64,000 bases of DNA, taken from assembly GCA_046704745.1 (NCBI GenBank), contig JBJKRL010000147.1:22932-86931 (forward strand), given 5' to 3'. The translations under genes and the position numbers were made by a program. This stretch comes from CAWGGS01 sp046704745 (lineage in GTDB: Bacteria; Desulfobacterota; Desulfobulbia; Desulfobulbales; Desulfocapsaceae). The notes under the pieces were generated by a model. It was not told the origin of the DNA and ran no database searches. It worked only from the letters and a program-made list of their open reading frames with translations. Shown here one piece after another: positions 28,036-36,574 of the stretch. Within the stretch, counting starts at the first letter, position 1, and every line of letters begins with the position of its first letter.

Positions 28036-28511
28036 AATCCCTGACTCCTCTATCAAAATTGATGACCTCGTAGACACCCTGAAAGATTGCAGGGCCAAAA
28101 CGATAAATCAATACCTAACTATGTTGAACTATCGGCCGGTAGTCCTTCTATAACGCCGACAAAAGTCCTTAACAACAGGTTAATCACAGTAGAAGAATTT
28201 CAAACTGTTAAAAACCAGAATCTAATATTATAACCTAGGTAGGAATTTATTCAATAGAATTCGATATTGTTTTGTACATTCGCTTGGGTGGACCGTAAAA
28301 TCTGGCAAGATCGTACCATCCCGTAAAGACTGCAGGGCCAAAAGCATAAGCCAACAAATCACCAGGCCGGCCTCCTTTGAGGAGAACGGAATACGTTCCT
28401 TTGCGAAACGAGTTTCCGAAACAACACGAAAATCATCCAGAAACAACTCAACCTTTGGTCAGCATGGGTTTTATAAAACCGATAAAAGATTTCAGGCGTC
28501 AGCAAATGGGA
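28036..28511. other. Gap between rho and rpmE with a repeated 19-bp leader motif
   Basis: AAAGATTGCAGGGCCAAAA (28082-28100) recurs as AAAGACTGCAGGGCCAAAA (28325-28343), 243 bases apart and differing at one position. The first copy lies in the rpmE leader. A 72-codon minus frame (28228-28446) spans the second copy but lacks a ribosome-binding site and family features. The repeat could be a regulatory site or a partial duplication. Confidence 0.45.
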
Positions 28512-29762
28512 TCAGCTGTTCATCGAATCGAGAAAATCGATATTGGTCTTCTGCTGTTTGAGTTTGTCGAGCAGAAATTCCATGCCGTCTGCGGGATTCA
28601 TGGAGGCGAGGAGCTTGCGCAGGATCCAGATCCTGTTCAAGGTTTCAGGTTTTAAGAGAAGATCTTCCTTCCGTGTTCCGGAACGTTTGATGTCCATAGC
28701 CGGAAAAATACGCTTATCAGACATTTTCCTATCCAGTACCAGTTCCATATTACCGGTCCCCTTGAACTCTTCAAAGATGACTTCATCCATTCTGCTTCCG
28801 GTCTCGACCAGGGCTGTGGCAAGAATGGTCAGACTCCCCCCCTCTTCAATATTGCGCGCCGCACCGAAAAAACGTTTGGGACGATGCAGGGCGTTTGCCT
28901 CCACACCACCGGAGAGGATCTTGCCGCTTGCAGGGGTGACGGTATTATAGGCCCTTGCAAGCCTGGTAATACTATCCAAGAGAATAACCACATCTTTTTT
29001 ATGCTCAACCAGACGTTTTGCCTTTTCAATGACCATTTCGGCGACCTGAATATGTCGCTGGGGCGGTTCATCGAAGGTGGAACTTACGACCTCAGCGGCC
29101 TTAACATTCCTGGCCATCTCCGTAACTTCTTCCGGACGCTCATCGATCAACAGAACAATGAGGTAAACCTCCCGATGATTGCGTACGATTGAGTTGGCGA
29201 TCTTTTGCATCAGAACCGTTTTTCCGGTCCGAGGCGGAGCTACGATGAGCCCTCTCTGTCCTTTGCCGATGGGGCAAAACATATCCATTAGACGCATGGA
29301 AAAATTGTCCGGTTGCCACTCAAGGATGAATTTTTCGTTAGGGTGCAGCGGAGTGAGATTACCAAAAAGGGTCTTTTGTTTTACCGCTTCAGGCGGATCA
29401 AAATTGACACTCTCGACCTTTAAAAGGGCGAAATATCTTTCCCCTTCCTTTGGCGCCCGAACAAGGCCGTCTACGACATCTCCGGTCCTCAGGTTGAGAC
29501 GTCTTATTTGGGAGGGTGAAACATAGATATCATCAGGTCCTGGCAGATAGTTATAATCCGGTGCCCGGAGAAAACCGAAACCATCGGGGAGGATTTCAAG
29601 TACGCCACTGCCGCGCATCTTTCCATCTTCTTCTGCCTGCGCCTGCAGGAGTGCAAAAATCAGCTCCTGTTTCCGCATGGAGCTGAACCCTTCAACCTTA
29701 AATTTTCTTGCAAGTTTTACCAGTTCACCAATTTTCTTCAGTTTCAATTCCGCCAGATTCAT
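28512..29762 (-). CDS. rho: Transcription termination factor Rho
   Basis: This hexameric RNA helicase ends transcription at Rho sites. The N-terminal Rho_N helices (MNLAELKLKKIGELVKLARK), the RNA-binding cold-shock-like domain (GVLEILPDGFGFLR), Walker A (PPRTGKTVLM) and Walker B (VILLDSITRLARAYN) are seen, as is the Q-loop/R-loop region. ATG 29762 has AAGGAG upstream and gives 416 aa. It has a long leader from a clear promoter. Confidence 0.96.
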   Translation of the reverse strand: MNLAELKLKKIGELVKLARKFKVEGFSSMRKQELIFALLQAQAEEDGKMRGSGVLEILPDGFGFLRAPDYNYLPGPDDIYVSPSQIRRLNLRTGDVVDGLVRAPKEGERYFALLKVESVNFDPPEAVKQKTLFGNLTPLHPNEKFILEWQPDNFSMRLMDMFCPIGKGQRGLIVAPPRTGKTVLMQKIANSIVRNHREVYLIVLLIDERPEEVTEMARNVKAAEVVSSTFDEPPQRHIQVAEMVIEKAKRLVEHKKDVVILLDSITRLARAYNTVTPASGKILSGGVEANALHRPKRFFGAARNIEEGGSLTILATALVETGSRMDEVIFEEFKGTGNMELVLDRKMSDKRIFPAMDIKRSGTRKEDLLLKPETLNRIWILRKLLASMNPADGMEFLLDKLKQQKTNIDFLDSMNS

Positions 29763-30136
29763 CAATCAATTTCTCCTTTACTGAGTTGCTCGGCAGGATA
29801 ATGTACTATACACCACATATATTTCACGTCATACAATCAAGTTAAATCTAATACATTCAATCGGTTCCAGACAAATAGTTCGCCCTCCAGATGTGTGGCG
29901 GTCATGCGACAAGTAGGCAGTGTATTTGTATCGGTGAGATTTTTTTTATATAAGATCAGAATCGAACGGAACAATTGATGATTGATTGAAATTGCGAGGA
30001 ACAGTTGCGTCCTTGGAAACTTCAGACCTGCACCTACACACATTTACCCATAGACTGGATTAAGACACGCATCAGACTCTTACAACGGAACATCCAAAAG
30101 ATCCATCAGAGGCGGGGGCTTATTTTTCCGGACTGA
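29763..30136 (-). promoter_or_regulatory. Long 5' leader of rho
   Basis: About 375 bases separate the predicted rho transcription start from the ATG. Long leaders are known for rho in other bacteria, where Rho ends its own transcription. A 68-codon frame (29837-30043) exists here but has no convincing Shine-Dalgarno. Confidence 0.4.
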
Positions 30137-30142
30137 TAATCC

Positions 30143-30171
30143 CTTATACGGCTTCCCCAAAAAGCTGTCAA
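30143..30171 (-). promoter_or_regulatory. Sigma-70-type promoter for rho
   Basis: On the minus strand TTGACA (30171-30166), a 17-base spacer and TATAAG (30148-30143) make a near-consensus promoter. It lies about 40 bases after the coaE stop and directs transcription towards rho. Confidence 0.65.
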
Positions 30172-30208
30172 GTATTTTCCCTGTAAGATAGCGGCCTTTT
30201 TTAAAAAA

Positions 30209-30805
30209 TCAGTATGAGTTCCGCAGATATCCGGCTAGATGACCCACCTGAAAACAGGTATGGGCCAGGTAGCCCGAATTATCGATAACGGAGTCGGCCA
30301 GCAGCGCTTTACAGACAAGAGGCATCTGGGCGGCCAGCACCTTAGCGGCATCTTGCGGTGTCACATTATCCCGAATGACAATTCGTTGCAAGCACCTTTT
30401 CTCTGTTGCATAGATCGTCACGACCCAATCAAAGTCCTGCCGCCAACCAACCTCGAACAGAAGGGGGACCTCGACCAGGATATCCTCTCCCGCCATCTCC
30501 TTTTTACTTGCCGACTTGGCAATCTCAACGCGAGCCATGGGATGCAGTATCTCTTCCAGCTTCCTCCGCAGTTTCTTGTCGGAAAAAACAGCCTTTCTCA
30601 TTAGCACACGATCTATCTGGCCTCCGGAATTAAAGAACCGTCCCCCCCAAGTACGGCGCACTTCCTGCCATCCAGGTTGTCCTTTAACAAGCAGGTCCCG
30701 GCAGATCACATCAGCATCGAGAACCTCGGCGCCCAGATATCTACCCAAGAGCTGGGCCACCGTACTTTTCCCGGTGGCGATTCCGCCTGTAACCGCTATC
30801 TTCAT
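30209..30805 (-). CDS. coaE: Dephospho-CoA kinase
   Basis: This enzyme phosphorylates dephospho-CoA, the last step of CoA synthesis. The P-loop GGIATGKST is at the N-terminus, and LDADVICRDLL and LVEVPLLFEVGW are family motifs. It is 198 aa. Its ATG overlaps the rluD stop by four bases (ATGA), so the two are translationally coupled. Confidence 0.95.
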   Translation of the reverse strand: MKIAVTGGIATGKSTVAQLLGRYLGAEVLDADVICRDLLVKGQPGWQEVRRTWGGRFFNSGGQIDRVLMRKAVFSDKKLRRKLEEILHPMARVEIAKSASKKEMAGEDILVEVPLLFEVGWRQDFDWVVTIYATEKRCLQRIVIRDNVTPQDAAKVLAAQMPLVCKALLADSVIDNSGYLAHTCFQVGHLAGYLRNSY

Positions 30806-31770
30806 AAGTTGTTATCAGACAGAGCATGAAGAACAGAAAGAAAGTCAGGCCAAAGAGGAGCTTCAACATCAAGCTCTTTGCCTGTCACCGGGTGAACACA
30901 TCGTAATCGTGATGCATGCAGTAGCTGTCTGGGAACTCCGTTACTCACGCTACCGCCACCGTACATGGCGTCTCCCACCACCGGATGCCCAAGCGAGGCC
31001 ATATGCACTCTTATCTGATGTGTCCTTCCTGTCTCGATATCTATCCTGGTCAGGCTGTACTTTTCCATAAACTCATTTTCCACCCGCCATCTGGTAGCTG
31101 CGTATCTTCCACCTATTTCCCGGACTGCCATCTTTTGCCGATGTACGGGATGTCTACCGATCGGAGCAACAAGACGCCCTTGTTTTTGCGCAAAAATTCC
31201 ATGCAGAAGAGCCACATACTCCTTTTCCATGGTCCGTGCTTTAAAGGCATCGACCAGCAAACGATGAACATCTTCCCGTTTGGCAATGATCATAACTCCG
31301 GAAGTGTCTTTATCCAGCCGATGGACGATTCCCGGTCGTATGCTGTCCCCAACTCCGGCAATCGACGCGCAGTGATGGACAAGTCCGCTCACCAAGGTTC
31401 CACTGCGATTGCCGCTTCCCGGGTGAACGACAAGGCCCGGGGGCTTGGAAATCACCAGAAGAAATTGATCCTCATAGAGAATGGGAAATTCTATTTTCTC
31501 AGGCCGGACAACGACGGGAGCGGCTAGAGAGAAAATCTCGCCCTCCACTGTATCCCCAGTCTTTAATCGATAGCTGCTCTTTTTACAGGCTCCATCCACT
31601 AAGATTCGCCCGGCACGTATAGAAGCACTGAGCTGAGAACGAGAGAACTCCGGCTGGTTCCTCGTGAGGAACTGATCGAGTCGCTCTCCTGCCTGTTTTT
31701 CGATGATCTGGTAGGAAAACCGTAATGATTGAGTAACGGCGGCAGGACCATCATCGCTGCATAACATCAT
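30802..31770 (-). CDS. rluD: RluA/RluD family ribosomal pseudouridine synthase
   Basis: The enzyme isomerises uridines in 23S rRNA. An N-terminal S4 domain (RLDQFLTRNQPEFSRSQL) precedes the catalytic domain with the signature PGIVHRLDKDTSGVMIIA, whose Asp is the nucleophile, and GRTHQIRVHMASLGHPVVGD. The start is one of GTG 31776, ATG 31770 or ATG 31767; none has a strong ribosome-binding site. From ATG 31770 it is 322 aa. The RluD assignment is by overall fit, and RluC is possible. Confidence 0.88.
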   Translation of the reverse strand: MMLCSDDGPAAVTQSLRFSYQIIEKQAGERLDQFLTRNQPEFSRSQLSASIRAGRILVDGACKKSSYRLKTGDTVEGEIFSLAAPVVVRPEKIEFPILYEDQFLLVISKPPGLVVHPGSGNRSGTLVSGLVHHCASIAGVGDSIRPGIVHRLDKDTSGVMIIAKREDVHRLLVDAFKARTMEKEYVALLHGIFAQKQGRLVAPIGRHPVHRQKMAVREIGGRYAATRWRVENEFMEKYSLTRIDIETGRTHQIRVHMASLGHPVVGDAMYGGGSVSNGVPRQLLHASRLRCVHPVTGKELDVEAPLWPDFLSVLHALSDNNL

Positions 31771-31813
31771 GGCCACGGAAAGAGCAAAAATGAGTTATAA
31801 GGCGCGTTAATGG

Positions 31814-31837
31814 AAAAACAGTCCGTATCGAATACGG
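31814..31837 (-). terminator. Weak intrinsic terminator after carD
   Basis: On the minus strand CCGTAT-TCG-ATACGG is followed, after ACTG, by TTTTT. It lies 4 bases past the carD stop. The 6-bp stem is short, so strength is uncertain. Confidence 0.5.
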
Positions 31838-31840
31838 CAA

Positions 31841-32320
31841 TCACGAAAAAATCGTTTCTATCCTTTGGGAAATCTTTTCTTCATCAACCTGTTGAGCCAA
31901 AGAGAGTTCTTTGACAAGTAGGCTCTTTGCAGTATCAAGCATTTTTCTCTCTCCATAAGAGAGGTCTTTGTCGACACTGAGCAGAAACAGATCGCGGAGA
32001 ACTTCGGCTAAATCATGAATCGATCCCGTCTTAATTTTCTCCATGTAATCGCGGTAACGGCGATTCCAAGTTTGCGAGCCTATCTCTGTATCCCGCTCTT
32101 TTAAGATCGAAATTACCTCATCCACCTCCTGTTTGGAAACGATTGAACGGAGGCCGAGATGTTCGCTGCTCTGAGTGGGAATCATAATTTTCATCCGATT
32201 GTCGAGTATCTGCAAGACATAGAAGGTTTGATCGACTCCTGCAACCTTATGGGTTTCAATTGATTTTATTACTCCCACCCCATGAGCCGGATACACAGCC
32301 ATATCACCTTTTGTAAACAC
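31841..32320 (-). CDS. carD: CarD family RNA-polymerase-binding regulator
   Basis: The N-terminal RNA-polymerase-interacting domain (FTKGDMAVYPAHGVGVIKSI) and the helical C-terminal domain (IGSQTWNRRYRDYMEKIKTG) match CarD/CdnL proteins, which stabilise the open promoter complex. I chose GTG 32320, which has GAGGGG upstream and gives 159 aa, the family length. A frame open to 32374 adds 18 unlike residues. Confidence 0.92.
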   Translation of the reverse strand: MFTKGDMAVYPAHGVGVIKSIETHKVAGVDQTFYVLQILDNRMKIMIPTQSSEHLGLRSIVSKQEVDEVISILKERDTEIGSQTWNRRYRDYMEKIKTGSIHDLAEVLRDLFLLSVDKDLSYGERKMLDTAKSLLVKELSLAQQVDEEKISQRIETIFS

Positions 32321-32631
32321 TATTTTCCCCTCGTCATTCCTCGATGGACGGAGTGAGCAACGAACTCCACCCATCTCAAAGCTTAGTAACGTTCAGACGA
32401 TACATCCTGTAATTAAATAGCATGACATTGAAGTCATTGGGACGGAGACTTTTCCAAAGAGCCCTCTGGCCCTCCTCCGAAGAAATAAGATGGTATCATA
32501 CGAACTGATACTTATTGATCACTACATTTTTAATATAATACAAAATGAGCAAAAATGCCCTATTTTTCTGTATCTGCAAATAACTCGCTTAGGGCAATCA
32601 AGGTAAGAACACGAATTGTAATGAAAAAGCT
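32321..32631. other. Gap between carD and pth
   Basis: About 310 AT-rich bases with no gene. I saw no clear terminator after pth and no strong promoter match, though the carD promoter is presumably here. Confidence 0.5.
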
Positions 32632-33225
32632 TTATTTAAGGCTATTGAGCAGATTCATAGCCTTGTCCGCATCATTCTCCAAAAGATATTGGATCCCTTG
32701 AATCACAGGGTCCATCCTGTCTGCAACCAATTCCTTTTCTTCAGATAAAAACTTGGAAAGGACATAGTCCTCAACAGGTACATCAGGATGTATGCCCCCC
32801 TGTCCCGGCCTGCCGATGCCGATCTTCAGACGATAAAAATCACTTCTTCCCAAATATTGCACTAGGGAGCGGATTCCGTTATGACCGCCGTGACCACCTC
32901 CCATAATCAACTTGACCCGGCCAGGCCTCATATCAAGATCATCATGAATCACGAGAAGATTTTGGAGTGGAATTTTATAAAAATCGACGAATCTGGTTAC
33001 TGCTTTACCGCTCAAATTCATATAGGTCTGCGGCTTAACAAGGCAAGCCTTCCGTCCAAAAAGCAGCGCTCGGGTCCATACAGCATCCCATTTTTCAAGA
33101 TTTATCAGGCAATCCTGTCTTTGGGCTAAAAGATCCACAACCATAAACCCGATATTATGTCGTGTCCCTTCATACTTTTGGCCGGGATTTCCCATGCCTA
33201 CTATAACAAAAATATCTTCGCCCAT
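32632..33225 (-). CDS. pth: Peptidyl-tRNA hydrolase
   Basis: This enzyme releases tRNA from peptidyl-tRNA dropped by ribosomes. VGMGNPGQKYEGTRHNIGF holds the catalytic His, and PQTYMNLSG, VIHDDLDMRPG and GGGHGGHNGIRS are family signatures. I chose ATG 33225 (MGEDIFVIVG), because longer frames run into the rplY terminator. It is 197 aa. Confidence 0.95.
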   Translation of the reverse strand: MGEDIFVIVGMGNPGQKYEGTRHNIGFMVVDLLAQRQDCLINLEKWDAVWTRALLFGRKACLVKPQTYMNLSGKAVTRFVDFYKIPLQNLLVIHDDLDMRPGRVKLIMGGGHGGHNGIRSLVQYLGRSDFYRLKIGIGRPGQGGIHPDVPVEDYVLSKFLSEEKELVADRMDPVIQGIQYLLENDADKAMNLLNSLK

Positions 33226-33245
33226 CTCACCCTGAAAAAAAAGAA

Positions 33246-33277
33246 AATCCGGAAAAGGACGAGGTCCTTCCCGGATT
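33246..33277 (-). terminator. Intrinsic terminator after rplY
   Basis: On the minus strand AATCCGG and CCGGATT arms enclose an inner GTCC/GGAC stem, followed by a T-rich run (complement of 33230-33247). It lies 46 bases past the rplY stop. Confidence 0.85.
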
Positions 33278-33323
33278 TGAGATTTCAAAAAAACTATTAC
33301 TTACCTGCTTCGATATAGAGACC

Positions 33324-33893
33324 TTATTCGACCTTCCCCACGGGGGCGTTCACCGCAACGCAGACAGCCTCAGCTTTGCTGATCAATTTCACCTTTTCAG
33401 GAATTGCCAACGATCCAACGGTGATCTTATCGCCTATCTTTAACTGGGAGATCTCTACCTTTATATCATCCGGGATGTCAAGAGGATTACCCTCGAGGAC
33501 AACGCTGTTTTTACCAATTTCCAACTCACCACCCAAATCAACACCTTTTGCCTTCCCTCTTAAAATGAGCGGTACGGTAAACCGGCGGGCTTTCTCCATA
33601 TCAATTTCGAGAAAATCCGCGTGCAGAAGGGTATCGCGGATAGGATCGGTTTGAATCTCCTTCACCAGCACATGACGGGTTGATCCGTCGTCTATATTCA
33701 AGGTAACGACGCAATTTTTCCTATGAATTTCCAAAAGGCCTTGAAAAAACGTCGCCGTTTCAAATTGCAGGGCCAAGGCCTCGGCGCCATTTCCATAAAC
33801 AACGGCTGGAGTTTTACCCTCCATGCGCAGGCGGCGCATGGCCCCTTTACCGGACCCTTTCCTGACAGATGCAGACATTTCTACCTGTAGCAT
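33324..33893 (-). CDS. rplY: 50S ribosomal protein L25 (long CTC form)
   Basis: L25 binds 5S rRNA. The N-terminal KGSGKGAMRRLRMEGKTPAV matches the L25 domain, and the C-terminal beta domain (GGELEIGKNSVVLEG) marks the longer general-stress CTC type. ATG 33893 (MLQVEMSASVRK) has AAGGAG upstream and gives 189 aa. The prs, rplY, pth order is conserved in many bacteria. Confidence 0.93.
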   Translation of the reverse strand: MLQVEMSASVRKGSGKGAMRRLRMEGKTPAVVYGNGAEALALQFETATFFQGLLEIHRKNCVVTLNIDDGSTRHVLVKEIQTDPIRDTLLHADFLEIDMEKARRFTVPLILRGKAKGVDLGGELEIGKNSVVLEGNPLDIPDDIKVEISQLKIGDKITVGSLAIPEKVKLISKAEAVCVAVNAPVGKVE

Positions 33894-33990
33894 AATTTTC
33901 TCCTTTGCTTCATACCATATCTGTCTGGGAGTCCCCAAAAGACAGTAGAAGTTTGTATTGCCATCGTAATCAAATAGTTCCCGGCATCAG

Positions 33991-34929
33991 CTAGACAAAA
34001 AGCGAACTCACGGAGTCCTCGTTATGAATCCTTTTTATGGCTTCAGCCAGCAAATATGACACCGAAAGTACTGTTATTTTTTTACATTCCATAGCCTTCC
34101 CTTTCAACGGAATGGTATTGGTGACAACCAGTGACCGGATTTCCGATGACTCTATCCTTTCCACGGCTGGACCGGATAATACCGGATGGGAACAACATGC
34201 ATGGACTTCCTTGGCCCCGTTCTTCAAAAGTGTCGCTGCACCGTTACAGAGCGTTCCCGCCGTATCAACCATATCATCGAGGAGAATGGCTGTTTTCCCT
34301 TTGACATCTCCAATGACATGCATTGCCTCGCATTCATTTGGTCGATCACGACGTTTATCAATGATGGCAAGACCGGCATTGAGCCTTTTTGCAAAGGCCC
34401 GTGTTCGTTCGACACCGCCAGCATCCGGTGATACCATGATCACGTTTTTATAATTTTCCTTTATATATTTCAACAGAACCGGGGCAGCATAAAGATGATC
34501 CACGGGAATATTGAAAAACCCTTGGATCTGACCAGCGTGCAAGTCCATAAAAAGGGCTCGACGCACGCCTACCGCCATGAGCATCTCGGCAACCACCTTT
34601 GCCGAAATCGGTACTCTGGGAGCCACTTTTCTGTCCTGCCGGGCATATCCGTAATACGGCACTACCGCGGTGATTCTCCGGGCCGATGCACGACGAAGGG
34701 CATCGACCATGAGAACCAATTCCATTAAGTGGTCATTAACCGGGGTACAGGTCGGTTGAATAACAAAAACATCCGCTCCTCTGACATTTTCTTTGACTTC
34801 AACAAAAATCTCACCATCGCTGAATTTTCTCACTTCAGCAGATGTTAGAGGAATCCCGAGATGGCTCGATATCTCTTTAGCCATTGCCGGGTGTGCATTA
34901 CCTGTGACTACTTTTACTAAATTCGGCAT
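33991..34929 (-). CDS. prs: Ribose-phosphate pyrophosphokinase
   Basis: The enzyme makes PRPP from ribose 5-phosphate and ATP, for nucleotide, His and Trp synthesis. MDLHAGQIQGFFNIPVDHL, the catalytic loop RTRAFAKRL and the PRPP loop LLDDMVDTAGTL are present. It is 312 aa, full length. It follows the tRNA-Gln gene by 43 bases, so a common transcript is likely. Confidence 0.96.
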   Translation of the reverse strand: MPNLVKVVTGNAHPAMAKEISSHLGIPLTSAEVRKFSDGEIFVEVKENVRGADVFVIQPTCTPVNDHLMELVLMVDALRRASARRITAVVPYYGYARQDRKVAPRVPISAKVVAEMLMAVGVRRALFMDLHAGQIQGFFNIPVDHLYAAPVLLKYIKENYKNVIMVSPDAGGVERTRAFAKRLNAGLAIIDKRRDRPNECEAMHVIGDVKGKTAILLDDMVDTAGTLCNGAATLLKNGAKEVHACCSHPVLSGPAVERIESSEIRSLVVTNTIPLKGKAMECKKITVLSVSYLLAEAIKRIHNEDSVSSLFV

Positions 34930-34972
34930 TGTTCTCCATGATCTAGGGTGTGTGGTTTCGGCCTGGAAAAAT

Positions 34973-35047
34973 TGGCTGGGGCGGCAGGATTCGAACCTAC
35001 GAATGCCGGGATCAAAACCCGGTGCCTTACCGCTTGGCTACGCCCCA
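34973..35047 (-). tRNA. tRNA-Gln (anticodon UUG)
   Basis: A complete cloverleaf is visible on the minus strand: acceptor TGGGGCG/CGCCCCA, D arm GCCAAGCGGTAAGGC, anticodon stem CCGGG/CCCGG around TTTTGAT (anticodon TTG), T arm GTAGG-TTCGAAT-CCTGC and an encoded 3' CCA. Its first 10 bases overlap the 3' end of ispE. Confidence 0.96.
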
Positions 35048-35937
35048 GCAATCGTTTTCACAACAAAAACGCCATTTCCATACTCTTGTTGCAGTTTATG
35101 TGCGACATCTTGAATATTTTCTGCAGAACCTTTCTGGTCAGGAAAAATTCCGAAAACCGTCGGACCGCTTCCCGACATCAAGGCTGCAACAGCACCTGCA
35201 TCCAGGAGCTTTGTTTTTATTCCACCCAATTCCGGATATCTTCGAAGGGTAACCTGTTCCAGGTCATTTGTTATTCTTCCCAATGACAGGATACCGGAAT
35301 CTGATTTTTGGAAACCTGCCAATGTAGAATTTTTTGTCTTTCTTGTCAATGCAAAATTTTCATAAGCCCAGCGTGTAGACACGGTGAATCCGGGATTGAC
35401 AAGCAGAAAAGTATGGCCGACAAGAGACGGGCAAGCAACCATTTTGTCGCCGATACCTGTTGCCTGCGCCGCATCGTAATCGGTGACAAAAAACGGTACA
35501 TCAGCCCCGAGCCGTTTGCCGTAATCCAACAAAACGGCTTCGGAAAACTCATTGTCGAACAAATTGTTCAGCCCCTTGAGAACCGTTCCGGCATCGCTGC
35601 TGCCGCCACCAAGTCCTGCAGCTACCGGAATATTCTTTTCAAGCGTAATGTCAACACCATAGCGAGTACCGAACCGGCTCTCAGAGAAAAAAACAGCAGC
35701 GGCCCTCCAGGCCAGGTTCGTCTGGTCGGCCGGTAGATCAGATTTGGTACAGCTGAGCTGAATGCCTTCTCCTTTATTGATCGTCAGCGTAATCCGATCG
35801 TAAAGCGCCAGCTTCTGCATCCATGTCTCCAGCTCATGGTACCCATCCTGACGCTTGGCCAAAATCTTTAAAGAGATGTTGACCTTGGCGGGGGCATCCA
35901 GACGAAGGAAACGGCCTTCCAGATTTGATAACTCCAT
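35038..35937 (-). CDS. ispE: 4-diphosphocytidyl-2-C-methyl-D-erythritol kinase
   Basis: This GHMP kinase acts in the MEP pathway of isoprenoid synthesis. LDAPAKVNISLKI is the N-terminal motif, IPVAAGLGGGSSDAGT the ATP-binding loop and AALMSGSGPTVFGIF the C-terminal motif. I chose ATG 35937 (MELSNLEG), giving 299 aa; the frame runs on to a TTG at 36003 inside the DUF1844 gene. Its TAG stop is made of tRNA-Gln bases 8-10. Confidence 0.92.
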   Translation of the reverse strand: MELSNLEGRFLRLDAPAKVNISLKILAKRQDGYHELETWMQKLALYDRITLTINKGEGIQLSCTKSDLPADQTNLAWRAAAVFFSESRFGTRYGVDITLEKNIPVAAGLGGGSSDAGTVLKGLNNLFDNEFSEAVLLDYGKRLGADVPFFVTDYDAAQATGIGDKMVACPSLVGHTFLLVNPGFTVSTRWAYENFALTRKTKNSTLAGFQKSDSGILSLGRITNDLEQVTLRRYPELGGIKTKLLDAGAVAALMSGSGPTVFGIFPDQKGSAENIQDVAHKLQQEYGNGVFVVKTIAGA

Positions 35938-35980
35938 ATCCTTTACAAAAGACAAACCGTTTAGAAAAGCAATATAAATT

Positions 35981-36301
35981 TCACTTTTTAACGGCTTTAA
36001 CAAAGCGCATCTTCACATCATAGAGGATAGATTTCAACATCTCCTCCTCATCCTTGCTCAGATTGCCTTTGGTCTTTTGCTGCAGGAGCGTCAGGGTATC
36101 TATTCCGTGCTTGGCCAGATCCAGATCAATCTCTTTTTTTCCGGTTTTCGGATCACTTATCTCGCCAAGATGATAGAGGACCGATGTACTCAAGGACATG
36201 ATCAACGCCGAAAACGTGACCTCAGGCATGACACATTTCCCTTCTTTATTCGGCACCTTCCCTTCCTCGCATCCGCAACTGCTTTCTTTATTCGATTCCA
36301 T
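35981..36301 (-). CDS. DUF1844 family protein
   Basis: The 106-aa protein has the family core PEVTFSALIMSLSTSVLYHLG, then a GKKEIDLDLAKHGIDTL helix and the charged C-terminus. It is found in many Desulfobacterota upstream of ispE, with unknown function. The N-terminus holds CGCEEGK and KCVMP, which are unusual Cys. ATG 36301 has GGCAGGG upstream; a GTG at 36325 is an alternative that overlaps the upstream mini-gene. Confidence 0.85.
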   Translation of the reverse strand: MESNKESSCGCEEGKVPNKEGKCVMPEVTFSALIMSLSTSVLYHLGEISDPKTGKKEIDLDLAKHGIDTLTLLQQKTKGNLSKDEEEMLKSILYDVKMRFVKAVKK

Positions 36302-36321
36302 AACACCCTGCCTCGTATCTT

Positions 36322-36429
36322 TCACACCATGCCCCGACCATGAGGCATTACCTCGTGTCCATCCGAAAACGGTAATTCTGCGAAGTCTCGCAAGCCCGCT
36401 TCCTTGTCCTGATTCGTCTTTTCGCTCAT
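36322..36429 (-). CDS. Possible 35-aa leader or split N-terminus of the DUF1844 gene
   Basis: ATG 36429 has a good ribosome-binding site (AGAGGG, seven bases upstream) and opens 35 codons beginning MSEKTNQDKEAG. The TGA at 36324-36322 overlaps the GTG alternative start of the DUF1844 frame (36325). Longer DUF1844 proteins often begin with MSEK-like charged residues, so this may be a frameshifted N-terminus. A coupled leader peptide is the other option. Confidence 0.4.
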   Translation of the reverse strand: MSEKTNQDKEAGLRDFAELPFSDGHEVMPHGRGMV

Positions 36430-36574
36430 GATTTTACCCTCTAAAGTAAGTCCCCTACGGGTGATAACATTAACTCAGATATCACTTAAATGCACCCCAA
36501 GGGCACTGCCTGCGGGTTAAAATTCTTCGCGCGGCTAGCTTTAGAAGCTCCCGGGCTTTGGGGCTGGAAGCTAT
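36430..36574. repeat. Possible relative of the intergenic repeat family, copy E (tentative)
   Basis: Read on the minus strand, gaattttaacccgcaggca followed by ttaagtgatatctgag echoes the core of copies A to C (aatttaaccggaggcata, taatattccgag). No terminal inverted repeats were found. An imperfect AGCTTCC/GGGAGCT hairpin just after serA may act as a weak terminator. Confidence 0.3.

Noticed and set aside
28228..28446. 72-codon minus-strand frame upstream of rpmE
   Set aside because: No ribosome-binding site, and it overlaps the duplicated leader motif; more likely non-coding.
29837..30043. 68-codon minus-strand frame in the rho leader
   Set aside because: No Shine-Dalgarno and no family features; kept only as part of the leader.
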